Positions 25,920 through 34,035 of a stretch of 55,161 nt of DNA are shown here, in pieces (position 1 is the first letter of the stretch; each line of letters opens with the position of its first letter). The stretch spans positions 1 through 55,161 of the forward strand of contig CAZCDS010000042.1 of assembly GCA_964497585.1 (NCBI GenBank). The letters run 5' to 3'. The notes under the pieces were generated by a model. It did not search any database and had not been told where the DNA came from. It saw only the letters and a list, made by a program, of their open reading frames with translations. The position numbers and the translations under genes were made by a program. The DNA is from CAZCDS01 sp964497585. Lineage in GTDB: Bacteria; Desulfobacterota; Desulfomonilia; Desulfomonilales; Desulfomonilaceae.

Positions 25920-27098
25920 CTAGATCTCCTTGATGGCCTCCTCGAATCCCGCCAAGGAACCCTCGATCGTCTCATCCGAAACACAGTACGAAATCCTGAA
26001 ATAGCCCGGCCCGCCGAAACCGGACCCAGGTACGGTCAGAACAAGCTTCTTCTGAAGATGCGCCACGAACTCCACATCGTCTTCAACCGGTGACTTGGGG
26101 AAGAGATAGAATGCTCCCTCGGGTTTGACACATTTGTAGCCGAAGGAGGTCAGCGCGGAATAGAGCCTGTCCCTTCTGCGTTTGTATACACCCACGTCGA
26201 CCACGTCGTGCAATGATTCTCGGACCGCGCGCTGCATCAGGGCAGGCGCGTTGACGAAACCGAGAATACGATTGCACAGGACAAGCCCATCCATCGCCAG
26301 AGCAGCATTTTCCATCTCGGGATTGAGCGCGATATATCCGAGCCGTTCACCCGCAAGGGAAAGATCCTTGGAGAAAGAGGTGACCACCACGCTATTGGGA
26401 TACGCCTTGAGAATGCTCGGAACCGTAACGGCATCGTAGGTGATCGCTCTGTACGGCTCGTCAGAGATGAGCACGATCGTCCTGCCGAGCTCCTTGCTCT
26501 TACGCGCGAGAAGCTCACCGAGCCCGTTGATCTGCTCCTCCGAGTAGACCTTTCCTGTGGGGTTGTTGGGAGAATTGATGAGGACCGCGGCCGTGTTCGG
26601 GTTGATCGCCCCCTCAATGGCACCCAAATCGAGGGAGAAATCCTCGGTGGTCGCGACCGGAACCGCTTTGCCGCCATGATTGTCCGCGTAGAAGACGTAT
26701 TCCACAAAAAAGGGTTTGGGAACGACGACTTCGTCTCCTGGGTTGAGGAAAGTTTTGAGCACGACGTTGAGGGCTCCACCCGCACCTACGGTCATGACAA
26801 TCCGGTTCTCGTCGATATCGACTCCTTCGGCCTGGCCGATCTTTTGCGCGACGGCTGCGCGCACATCTGGGAAGCCCGCGTTGGGCATGTACCCATGAAT
26901 CCCCGAGGTGGTCGCCTGCGCGGCCTGGACGATGGCGTTCTTAACCGCGGGACTCGGATCGAGGTTGGGATTGCCCAGGCTGAAATCGAAGACGTTCGCC
27001 GCGCCGAACTGCTGTTTCAACCGAGCCCCTTCCTCGAACATCTTGCGGATCCATGAGGATTTCTGGATAAACTCCTCGATCTTTGCTGATACCGCCAT
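25920..27098 (-). CDS. Class I/II pyridoxal-phosphate aminotransferase
   Basis: 392 aa from the ATG at 27098, which has GGGGAGGAG upstream; a longer frame to 27188 has no such support. Fold type I: NAGFPDVRAAVAQ near the start, VGAGGALNVVLKTFLNPGDEV, INSPNNPTGKVYSEEQI, ISDEPYRAITYD, and SFSKDLSLAGERLGYIA with the PLP lysine in SFSK. It most resembles aspartate/alanine-type aminotransferases (AspB-like). The substrate is undecided. The leader contains an 8-bp inverted repeat (27135-27175). Confidence 0.88.
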   Translation of the reverse strand: MAVSAKIEEFIQKSSWIRKMFEEGARLKQQFGAANVFDFSLGNPNLDPSPAVKNAIVQAAQATTSGIHGYMPNAGFPDVRAAVAQKIGQAEGVDIDENRIVMTVGAGGALNVVLKTFLNPGDEVVVPKPFFVEYVFYADNHGGKAVPVATTEDFSLDLGAIEGAINPNTAAVLINSPNNPTGKVYSEEQINGLGELLARKSKELGRTIVLISDEPYRAITYDAVTVPSILKAYPNSVVVTSFSKDLSLAGERLGYIALNPEMENAALAMDGLVLCNRILGFVNAPALMQRAVRESLHDVVDVGVYKRRRDRLYSALTSFGYKCVKPEGAFYLFPKSPVEDDVEFVAHLQKKLVLTVPGSGFGGPGYFRISYCVSDETIEGSLAGFEEAIKEI

Positions 27099-27134
27099 TT
27101 CACTACTCCTCCCCGTTCGTCGAGTACAAACGAA

Positions 27135-27175
27135 AGCCCGGCCTTCAAAACTGCATCCAGGTGAACCGCCGGGCT
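27135..27175 (-). promoter_or_regulatory. Inverted repeat upstream of the aminotransferase
   Basis: AGCCCGGC/GCCGGGCT, perfect 8-bp stem with a 25-nt gap, ending 37 bp before the ATG. It could be an operator or a leader hairpin. Confidence 0.3.
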
Positions 27176-27403
27176 CTCGACCTTGCATCAGCCCTGTTTA
27201 TTCAGGGTGACTCATCGTAACACAAAGGCAATTTGGCTGTCAAACTTAATCTGGCGCTGATGTTCGTTGTCTTGGTCGATCTTGCCTGATCCGGTTCGGT
27301 TGTGATAAAATATATCAGTAAATTCTAGATCGACTTTTTGTTCGATGCTGCACCTCCGGCCTGCGCCGGCCGGAGAAGAGCGTCTGTGAGATTGGGTGAT
27401 TCC

Positions 27404-27946
27404 ATGGTACGAAAGATCATTGCCGCAGGAATTCTTGTCTGTGCTCTCTCCCTTTTCGGACACGCGCCGACCACGACGGCACGTGCTCGAAGCAGTTTCC
27501 AAGAGGGACTGAGGGCAGCCAGAACCGGTCAGCTCGACCGCGCCATTGAATTCTGGTCGGATTCGCTCCGGAGAAATCCACGGGCATACGCGGCTCGGGT
27601 TAACCGAGGAAGTGCCTATCTGCTCACCGGTCACGTGATGAAGGGGATCGACGATTGGTCTCGGGCCCGTAAGTACTCCCCCATATTTGCGTACGGCCTG
27701 TACCGACCATATTTTATAGATCAGGCGCCCAGGAACAGGAGGATGCTCAACTTCGCCCTGCCGCTCGAGTTGGACCCGGACCACATTGGGTCGGTACTGA
27801 TGATGGGAAGCGCGTACCTCGATTTCGGAAGGGACAGGGTGGCGGTGAGACTCTTCAAGAAATCCATCGGCCTGACTCGAAATCCGATGCTCAAGAATCA
27901 TCTGCAGCACTGGATCAAGTCCATTCAGGAATCCTCACGGAAATGA
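27404..27946 (+). CDS. Exported TPR protein
   Basis: 180 aa. Starts with a Sec signal peptide (VRKIIAAGILVCALSLFG, cut near TTARA). The mature part has TPR-type helix pairs: FQEGLRAARTGQLDRAIEFW, then AYAARVNRGSAYLLTGHVMKG, and a third pair near residues 125-150 (VLMMGSAYLDFGRDRVAVRLF). TPR arrays bind other proteins. The start has a weak ribosome-binding site. AT-rich TTGCCT-18 bp-TAAAAT is a likely promoter about 90 bp upstream. The function is not known. Confidence 0.65.
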   Translation: MVRKIIAAGILVCALSLFGHAPTTTARARSSFQEGLRAARTGQLDRAIEFWSDSLRRNPRAYAARVNRGSAYLLTGHVMKGIDDWSRARKYSPIFAYGLYRPYFIDQAPRNRRMLNFALPLELDPDHIGSVLMMGSAYLDFGRDRVAVRLFKKSIGLTRNPMLKNHLQHWIKSIQESSRK

Positions 27947-28393
27947 TCACACCGACCGCCGTGGGCAGGACCTGCACGACGAGACAAAGAGCCTCTGTCA
28001 GGTGCGCTCGGTGAAGGCGCTCTACGACGTGTTATCCCTGGGGGTGAAACGAGGAGGCAATCTCACGGGGATTCGCAAGAAAACGAGTATTCAGGAGGTC
28101 TGTCCAAAGAATTCCGACCTGGTTCACTGGTCGGCGGCACGCTCTGACCTCGATTCGCTCGGACGTGGGGCGCCACGGAATCCGGCAAGTTTTGGGCCGG
28201 ATCCACCTCTTGAGGTCCCCCCGGTTCAGAGACGGCTTCGTCCCGGCGCTCACCGGACTCGCAACGATCTTGTGGGAGCCGACCCTTGCGCGCCTTAACG
28301 TGGTGATCAGGACCAACTCAGGTTTTCTGTTGACAAGGAAATTCTGCACCAGTAAGCTAAAGTTTTCACGCAAATTGACTAGGGAGAAGAGCT
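27947..28393. other. Intergenic region before the oxidoreductase operon
   Basis: 447 bp. It holds the operon promoter at 28330. I see no believable gene in the rest; a 98-codon plus-strand frame (28002-28298) has no ribosome-binding site and a non-protein-like composition. Confidence 0.5.
28330..28358 (+). promoter_or_regulatory. Promoter of the 2-oxoacid:ferredoxin oxidoreductase operon
   Basis: Perfect TTGACA (28330-28335), 17-bp spacer, TAAGCT (28353-28358), 36 bp before the first gene. Confidence 0.6.
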
Positions 28394-28660
28394 GTGAAAG
28401 GGCGAATAACAATCGACAAGGAATTGTGCAAAGGGTGTGGCCTCTGCGTCGAGGTCTGCCGCCAAGAGCAAATCGAGATTTCCGATGAGCTCAACAAGAA
28501 AGGCTACTACCCGGCGAAGTACAAAGAGGACGGGAGTGAAGCCGAAAACGACAGAAAGTGCACCGGATGCGCTCTCTGTGCGATCACCTGCCCGGACGTC
28601 GCGATAGAGGTCTACCGGGAAGAAAAGAAAAAGAAACAAGACGATAAAGAGGCCGAATAG
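28394..28660 (+). CDS. 2-oxoacid:ferredoxin oxidoreductase, ferredoxin-type delta subunit
   Basis: 88 aa, GTG start after GGGAGAAGAG. Two 4Fe-4S motifs: CKGCGLCVEVC (about residues 12-22) and CTGCALCAITCP (about 56-67). The ending is very basic and charged (EEKKKKQDDKE). As the first gene of a four-subunit operon it is the electron-transfer subunit that takes electrons from the TPP site and hands them to ferredoxin. It lies 16 bp before the alpha subunit. Confidence 0.88.
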   Translation: MKGRITIDKELCKGCGLCVEVCRQEQIEISDELNKKGYYPAKYKEDGSEAENDRKCTGCALCAITCPDVAIEVYREEKKKKQDDKEAE

Positions 28661-28676
28661 CTAGGTCAGGCCAAGG

Positions 28677-29810
28677 ATGGTTGAAATGGCTTCCAAACAA
28701 CTCATGCGGGGAACACACGTCCTCGGAGAGGCGGCCGTCCGGTCGGGCTGCCGCGCATATTTCGGGTACCCGATCACGCCGCAGAACGAACTCCCCGAAT
28801 ATATGGCCGGACGGTTCGCAGAGCTTGATGATGCGATCTTCGTCCAGGCGGAGAGCGAACTTGCCTCTATCAATATGGTGATGGGAGCGAGCATTGCGGG
28901 CGCCCGGGTCATGACGTCCTCCTCCAGTCCGGGGATAAGCCTCAAGCAGGAGGGTATTTCCTACCTCGCTGCCATGGAATTGCCGGCGGTGGTGGTGAAC
29001 ATGATGCGCGGTGGGCCCGGTCTGGGAAATATTGCCCCTGCTCAGGGGGATTACTTCCAGGCCACGCGGGGAGGCGGTCACGGAGATTACCGGGTGATCG
29101 TCCTGGCTCCGGCATACGGTCAGGAGATCGCGGATATGACTAGGTCCGCCTTTGATTTGGCTGACAAGTACCGGACTCCCGTCATGATCCTGGGAGACGG
29201 CATGATGGGCCAGATGATGGAGCCGGTCCTATTTCCGGAGCCCATCGATGCGAAAGACTTGCCCCCCAAAGATTGGATACTCGACGGGGCAAAGGGCAGA
29301 CCCAGCAGGATCATCCGTTCCCTGTGGCTCAATACGGATCGGGAAGAGGAACTGAACTGGCGCCTCTTCCGCAAGTACGAGGTCATCAGCCGGGAGATCC
29401 CGGACCAAGAGTTGTACCTCGTGGACGATGCCAGCCTGGTCGTCGTCGCATACGGTACAGCGGCCCGCATCGCGAAAGGCGGAGTGCACCGGGCGCGGGA
29501 AATGGGCATGAAAGTCGGTCTATTTCGACCGAAGACGCTCTGGCCTTTTCCCGCGGAAGCCCTTGCCGGATTGGCCCGAAAAGTCGACCAGTTTGTCGTC
29601 TTTGAAATGAGCTTTGGCCAGATGGTTGAGGACGTCCAATTGGCCGTAGCAGGCAATGCTGAGGTAGCCTTTTTCGGCCGTCCCGGCGGTCAGGTATCCA
29701 CGCCCGAAGAAGTGGCTCGAATCATTTCCGCCGCATATCACCGGGCGGCCAGGGGGCAATCCGGCGGAGCGAACAGCGTCGGAGGAACGAGGTTCCGCGT
29801 GCTCGGCTGA
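28677..29810 (+). CDS. vorB: 2-oxoacid:ferredoxin oxidoreductase, alpha subunit (VorB-like)
   Basis: 377 aa. Pyrimidine-domain subunit: AYFGYPITPQNELPEYM near residue 30, QAESELASINMVMGASIAGARVMTSSSSPG, then MMRGGPGLGNIAPAQGDYFQA and a C-terminal transketolase-like domain. These blocks match the 3-methyl-2-oxobutanoate (branched-chain) type better than pyruvate enzymes, though 2-oxoglutarate or aryl-pyruvate cannot be excluded. The complex converts a 2-oxo acid plus CoA to acyl-CoA, CO2 and reduced ferredoxin. The reaction can run either way in anaerobes. Confidence 0.88.
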   Translation: MVEMASKQLMRGTHVLGEAAVRSGCRAYFGYPITPQNELPEYMAGRFAELDDAIFVQAESELASINMVMGASIAGARVMTSSSSPGISLKQEGISYLAAMELPAVVVNMMRGGPGLGNIAPAQGDYFQATRGGGHGDYRVIVLAPAYGQEIADMTRSAFDLADKYRTPVMILGDGMMGQMMEPVLFPEPIDAKDLPPKDWILDGAKGRPSRIIRSLWLNTDREEELNWRLFRKYEVISREIPDQELYLVDDASLVVVAYGTAARIAKGGVHRAREMGMKVGLFRPKTLWPFPAEALAGLARKVDQFVVFEMSFGQMVEDVQLAVAGNAEVAFFGRPGGQVSTPEEVARIISAAYHRAARGQSGGANSVGGTRFRVLG

Positions 29811-29888
29811 GCACAGGTACCCTCGAGTTCACCGGGGAGCGGGACAACGATTCGTGGCACCTTCCCGCAGAGAGAGGAAACGATTCCG

Positions 29889-30626
29889 ATGAAAAAAGTC
29901 TTTTCCAGACCCAAGTCTTTGAAGGACGCGCCGTACCATTACTGTCCGGGATGCGGTCACAGCATTATCCATCGCCTTGTGGCCGAAGTCATTGACGAAC
30001 TTGGTATCAGGGAGCGCACCATTGGTGTGCCGCCCGCGGGCTGTGCCGTACTCGCGTACGACTATTTCGACGTGGACATGGCCGAGGCGCCCCACGGTCG
30101 AGCAGCGGCCGTTGCAACAGGCATCAAGCGCGTGCTTCCCGATCGTGTAGTCTTCACATACCAGGGGGATGGCGATATCGCGGCCATAGGAACCGCGGAG
30201 ACCATCCATGCGGCAAACAGGGGAGAACGGGTGACCTCGATCTTCGTGAACAACGCGGTCTATGGCATGACAGGAGGCCAGATGGCCCCCACGACCATTC
30301 TCGGTCAGGAGACCACGACCTCACCGGGTGGACGGCGCCCCCTGCGGGACGGCAATCCGCTGGACCTCAGCCAGATGCTCGCGGTCGCGGAAGGAAGCGT
30401 GTACATCGAGCGCACAGCGGTCTCGAATCCCAAGGGGATCATCAGGACGAAGAAGGCGATAAAGAGGGCATTCATGACCCAGTTGGAAGACAAGGGCTTC
30501 TCGCTGGTAGAAGTCCTCTCCGCGTGCCCGACGAACTGGAAAATGACGCCGGTTCAGGCCGCCCGCTGGGTGGATGAGACCATGTCGAAGATCTTCCCGC
30601 CGAAGGTGATCAAGGATGTTGCTTAA
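29889..30626 (+). CDS. 2-oxoacid:ferredoxin oxidoreductase, beta subunit (TPP-binding)
   Basis: 245 aa. Begins with YCPGCGHSIIHRL (CPGCGH, conserved in this subunit). The TPP/Mg motif is present as QGDGDIAAIG ... ETIHAANRGE ... VNNAVYGMTGGQMAPTT. It holds the thiamine diphosphate that forms the acyl intermediate. The ATG follows GAGAGAGGAAACG. It overlaps the gamma-subunit gene by 11 bp, so the subunits are co-translated. Confidence 0.92.
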   Translation: MKKVFSRPKSLKDAPYHYCPGCGHSIIHRLVAEVIDELGIRERTIGVPPAGCAVLAYDYFDVDMAEAPHGRAAAVATGIKRVLPDRVVFTYQGDGDIAAIGTAETIHAANRGERVTSIFVNNAVYGMTGGQMAPTTILGQETTTSPGGRRPLRDGNPLDLSQMLAVAEGSVYIERTAVSNPKGIIRTKKAIKRAFMTQLEDKGFSLVEVLSACPTNWKMTPVQAARWVDETMSKIFPPKVIKDVA

Positions 30627-31167
30627 GACTGTCTTTTCGGGATTCGGTGGCCAAGGGGTTCTCATGATGGGCTATGTCCTGGCCGTGGCGGGTATGCAAG
30701 AGGACAAGCACGTTACCTTCCTGCCCGCGTACGGGGCGGAAGTTCGCGGAGGAACCGCGAACTGCACCGTAGTGGTGTCCGATACGGAGATCGCGTCTCC
30801 CATTGCGTCCCATCCCGAGTACGTGGTAGCCATGAACTACCCGTCCATGATCAAGTATCAGAACATTGTCAAATCGGGCGGGATCATGTTCCTTAACAAC
30901 GATCTGATATCCGAGCCTCTGCAGAGGGACGACGTCAAGGCGATCGAGGTTCCGGCCAATTCTCTCGCGCACGAAATGGGCAATGACCGGGTCCTCAATA
31001 TGATCATGCTCGGCGCAATGGCCGAGGTCACACGCCTCGTGTCGGACGAAGCGCTTGCCGGAGCATTGGACACCGTCTTCGGGAACAAGAAGAGGTCGCT
31101 CGTAGAGATCAACCGGAAGGCGCTGGTCAAGGGTTCGGAGTACATTGCACGCCAGGGCCAATTGTGA
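30616..31167 (+). CDS. 2-oxoacid:ferredoxin oxidoreductase, gamma subunit
   Basis: 183 aa. Gamma-domain signature: SGFGGQGVLMMGYVLA at the start and FLPAYGAEVRGGTANCTVVVSD near residue 37. This domain supports the active site and the heteromer contact. It starts inside the end of the beta gene. Order delta-alpha-beta-gamma is the normal one for four-subunit enzymes. Confidence 0.92.
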   Translation: MLLKTVFSGFGGQGVLMMGYVLAVAGMQEDKHVTFLPAYGAEVRGGTANCTVVVSDTEIASPIASHPEYVVAMNYPSMIKYQNIVKSGGIMFLNNDLISEPLQRDDVKAIEVPANSLAHEMGNDRVLNMIMLGAMAEVTRLVSDEALAGALDTVFGNKKRSLVEINRKALVKGSEYIARQGQL

Positions 31168-31227
31168 CGCCCCTCGTGTTCACCCAGACGGCCGCGGTGG
31201 GCCTGGTTCGGTCAGGGAGGCTACTTG

Positions 31228-31665
31228 ATGAAAACCGTTAAGGAAATAGCGGTCAGACTCGAAAACAGACCCGGTACGCTCTCGGGAGTGAACGAGCTGC
31301 TCGGAGCGAACGGAATACCCGTCCTAGCCCTCACCCTTCGGACGGATGGCGATGTGGGTACGCTGAACCTCCTCGCGGCCGATCCGGATCGAGCGGTCAG
31401 CGTCCTGGAGAGCGGGGGGTACGCCCCGGCCGTCCACGAGGTCATCGCTGTTGAGGCGCCTCGGCATTACGGTGGCCTGAACGCGGTGCTCAAGGCTTTG
31501 AAGCTGGCCGACGTCAACGTGGAACACCTCTATTCCTGTACCGGCGTCCATGGTTCGTCCGACGCAACGATTCTCGTTCTCGGAGTCGATAAGCTCAAAG
31601 CCGCGCATGACGCGCTTGCTGCAGAATGGATACAGCTCTACGGAGATGAGTTGTACACGTTGTAA
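31228..31665 (+). CDS. Tandem ACT-domain protein
   Basis: 145 aa; ATG with GGGAGG upstream. Two ACT domains: residues 1-68 (EIAVRLENRPGTLSGVNELLGANGI) and 72-145 (NAVLKALKLADVNVEHLYSC). ACT domains bind amino acids and control enzymes. It lies 60 bp after the oxidoreductase genes. In related clusters an acyl- or aryl-CoA ligase gene often sits here with such a protein; none is present. It probably senses a branched-chain or aromatic amino acid tied to this pathway (inference). Confidence 0.85.
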   Translation: MKTVKEIAVRLENRPGTLSGVNELLGANGIPVLALTLRTDGDVGTLNLLAADPDRAVSVLESGGYAPAVHEVIAVEAPRHYGGLNAVLKALKLADVNVEHLYSCTGVHGSSDATILVLGVDKLKAAHDALAAEWIQLYGDELYTL

Positions 31666-31845
31666 TACCATTTCGCGATTATCCTGGTAACACGGTATCG
31701 GAGCATGAAGACAGGGATCTGCGATCACAGATCCGTGGCACCCCACGTGCGTGCCCTAGGGAAGCTTGGGGTGCCACTGACCTGGGACCCAGGTCAGTGC
31801 TCTTATGTAGCCTACAGAGTTACCGGTTTTCTTGCGAAATGGTAT
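31665..31845. repeat. MITE-like element with 27-bp imperfect terminal inverted repeats
   Basis: The ends ATACCATTTCGC (31665-31676) and GCGAAATGGTAT (31834-31845) are perfect 12-bp inverted repeats. Nine bp inward, GGTAAC (31686-31691) pairs with GTTACC (31819-31824). Three hairpins lie inside: GGATCTG/CAGATCC (31715-31734), GTGGCACCCCA/TGGGGTGCCAC (31735-31777) and CACTGACCTGG/CCAGGTCAGTG (31775-31799). There is no open frame. It starts on the last base of the ACT-gene stop codon. It could be a non-autonomous transposon or a structured RNA. Confidence 0.6.
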
Positions 31846-31987
31846 GACCACGTGTGGGCGTGGTCGGTGTTAAGCCCGAAACTTTCTTAACCTCGGCCCT
31901 GCTGTGGCACGAAATCCCCGGAGCTGAGGGACAGATTCGTGCCTTGCTAACCCGTGGGGGAGTTACCAATATTTTCGGGGATTCGAT
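31666..31987. other. Intergenic region holding the inverted-repeat element
   Basis: 322 bp between the ACT gene and a small minus-strand gene. Past the element (31846-31987) I see nothing beyond a short CCACG/CGTGG hairpin at 31848-31862. Confidence 0.5.
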
Positions 31988-32188
31988 TCAATCGCTTTTC
32001 AGTACTTCCAGTACTTCCTTGACGCGTTCGAAGGCCTTTTCCGCCCAGTACCTGATGCGTTCGATCTCCTCGAGGTCTCTGTTAAGGTTGGCTTCGATCC
32101 GCTTCGAATAGTCGATGATCGGAGCGATGAGTGTCTGCACCTCCTCAAAAAAGGCTCGATCCACTTGCTGGGGAGTCTTTATTGCCAT
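31988..32188 (-). CDS. Small coiled-coil protein of unknown function
   Basis: 66 aa with a ribosome-binding site (GAGGAA) before the ATG. It is almost all helix: FFEEVQTLIAPIIDYSKRIEANLNRDLEEIERIRYW and AFERVKEVLEVLKSD show heptad spacing of hydrophobic residues. No signal or membrane segment. I do not recognise a family. It is divergent from the gene at 32407. Confidence 0.5.
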   Translation of the reverse strand: MAIKTPQQVDRAFFEEVQTLIAPIIDYSKRIEANLNRDLEEIERIRYWAEKAFERVKEVLEVLKSD

Positions 32189-32406
32189 CAGCGTTCCTCG
32201 CAGTCGCCTAAAGGATCCGTAGAATAGGGCGCTCAGACCGGACGCCCGATGAGCGATGAATATCGGATTAGACCGGTGAGCCTAGCTCCGCGGATCGAAA
32301 TGAAGAGTTGTGATCATCTCCCGTTCGTGGTACATGGCCTGGAGCCTGGACAAGAGCCGTTCACCGCCACACCGTCCTATGGAATTTTCTCCAAGCGAGG
32401 AAGACC

Positions 32407-33783
32407 ATGACCCTTTTCGACGAGATGCGACTCGCCCACTGGCCGGCTCTCCTGCTGTTGAGGGCAGGACGGGAGAATGAGCCGGTGGCGTCGCTGAGCT
32501 CGCGGTTCCTCGCCTGGCTCGGGGCAACGAGGGTTCTCGCTGAGGAGGACTCCTGGGACGAGCCTCCGGATCCACCCGCTTCCGCGGATGACATCTGCAG
32601 GTGGCTCTGGGCTGTCTGGCAGCGGCTGGTAACGGCTCGAGAATCGGAGCTTCCCTCCCGACGCCGTGCCATGGCCCGGGCGATCGCAGAGTCTCCGCTT
32701 TCCGAGGGCGATCAAGCGCGCTATCTCACATCGGTGGACTACCTGTCCAGACTCTCGACGGCTGCACGTTCCGCTCGTGCCGCCGGAGGGGGTCCGTCTC
32801 CGGAAATTCCTCCTACCAGGAGTCCTCTCATGCAAGCAGCGTACCGCAAGCTTGCCGGACTCGCGGCAACCGATCTTCCCATCTGGCTGTCAGGGGAAAA
32901 AGGGACGGAACTCGACTGGGCCGCAACAATGGTTCTCCGCTTGCGCGGCATTGCGGATGAGGCTCTCAGGGTTTGGGAAACCGTCAACGGTTCAGGCGCT
33001 CATATTATGGAGTCGTGGGAAGACCTCACGTCTACGGTACGCTCGACCGGCGACGCGACCGTATTGGCAAGGCGCGCGGACGAGGCACCTAAAGCCGTGC
33101 AACGTCTCCTCCACGATCGCCTGGTACAAGCGCTTTCCGGAAAGCCCTCCTTCGGAATCGTGGTGACTTCGGGTCCGGTGGATTTGGAAGAGGGTCAGTC
33201 TTCGCACGCGGATCTGGAGCTGTTCGCCTTTCTCACTCCGATGCACGTGGAAATTCCGCCGCTCCGAAGGAGAATCGAGGACCTGGAGAGCCTGATAAGC
33301 TTCCTCGCAAAGTCCCGGGGGTTGCCCGATCCTATCACTCGGTTTTCTCCCGAAGCCATGGAGGCACTCCAAAATCATCATTGGCCGGGCAACACCGAGG
33401 AATTGGCTGTGACCATCGCGTATGCGCTCGAAAAGAGGCCTGCGGGAAGGGTACGAATCGAAGACCTCCCGGACACGATTCGTGTTCAGTCCGCAGAAGA
33501 GCGGGAGATTATGGCGGAGTTGGAGAAGATCCACAAGGAACAAGGATTTCGAATTCTTGCCACCGACGCCCAGAGGAGGGCCGTGGCAGACTTCCTCATC
33601 GATCCTCGACGACACACCTTCCGGCTGCTCGACGTTCAAAAGACCTTCGCCCTGGGCAAGGAAACCGCGCGAAGGCTTCTCACGACCTTGATCGATTGCC
33701 GCGTGATTACGGGCATCAAGGGTGCCAAGGGCGACAGAATTACGAGCTATTCCCGTAGCAGCAGGACTCTGGTGGGCGATTGA
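32407..33783 (+). CDS. Sigma-54 activator homologue lacking ATPase motifs
   Basis: 458 aa. Residues about 138-375 follow the AAA+ domain of NtrC-type activators: LSGEKGTEL stands where GESGTGKE (Walker A) should be, a Walker B equivalent VLARRADEAPKAVQ replaces LFLDEIGELP, and PPLRRRIEDLESLISFL, FSPEAMEAL and HHWPGNTEEL are near-normal. The catalytic GK and the sigma-54 contact motif GAFTGA are missing. The N-terminal 135 residues are unfamiliar. The C-terminal ~90 residues look like a winged helix (RLLDVQKTFALGKETARRLL). Probably a non-ATPase regulator. The ATG has GCGAGGAAG upstream. Confidence 0.65.
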   Translation: MTLFDEMRLAHWPALLLLRAGRENEPVASLSSRFLAWLGATRVLAEEDSWDEPPDPPASADDICRWLWAVWQRLVTARESELPSRRRAMARAIAESPLSEGDQARYLTSVDYLSRLSTAARSARAAGGGPSPEIPPTRSPLMQAAYRKLAGLAATDLPIWLSGEKGTELDWAATMVLRLRGIADEALRVWETVNGSGAHIMESWEDLTSTVRSTGDATVLARRADEAPKAVQRLLHDRLVQALSGKPSFGIVVTSGPVDLEEGQSSHADLELFAFLTPMHVEIPPLRRRIEDLESLISFLAKSRGLPDPITRFSPEAMEALQNHHWPGNTEELAVTIAYALEKRPAGRVRIEDLPDTIRVQSAEEREIMAELEKIHKEQGFRILATDAQRRAVADFLIDPRRHTFRLLDVQKTFALGKETARRLLTTLIDCRVITGIKGAKGDRITSYSRSSRTLVGD

Positions 33784-33817
33784 CCCCCTGAATTCCCGGA
33801 GCAGGATTGGGTGAATT

Positions 33818-33854
33818 GGGCCTAATGGAGCTTCTGCCTACCATGAATAGGCCC
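33818..33854 (+). terminator. Hairpin after the activator homologue
   Basis: GGGCCTA/TAGGCCC with an inner ATGG/CCAT pairing, 34 bp after the stop at 33783. It lacks a T run. Confidence 0.4.
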
Positions 33855-34035
33855 TATTCAGGCCGGCCCCGATGCAGCGAAAGTCACAGCGGACCATGAA
33901 GAGATTGCCGCCGATGGGACGTCACGCGGCACCACGGATTACGGTTTCCGGAAGGGAGGTGGCGGGAGCGTCAAGCGGCTGGGAAAGGCCACGAAGCTGG
34001 AGCAGCACTCGCCCCTTTTCGCAGATGAAACGGTA

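Noticed and set aside
31737..31752. Sigma-54-like sequence TGGCAC-CCCAC-GTGCG inside the inverted-repeat element
   Set aside because: The -12 box has GTGC rather than TTGC, and the bases are part of a perfect hairpin that explains them better.
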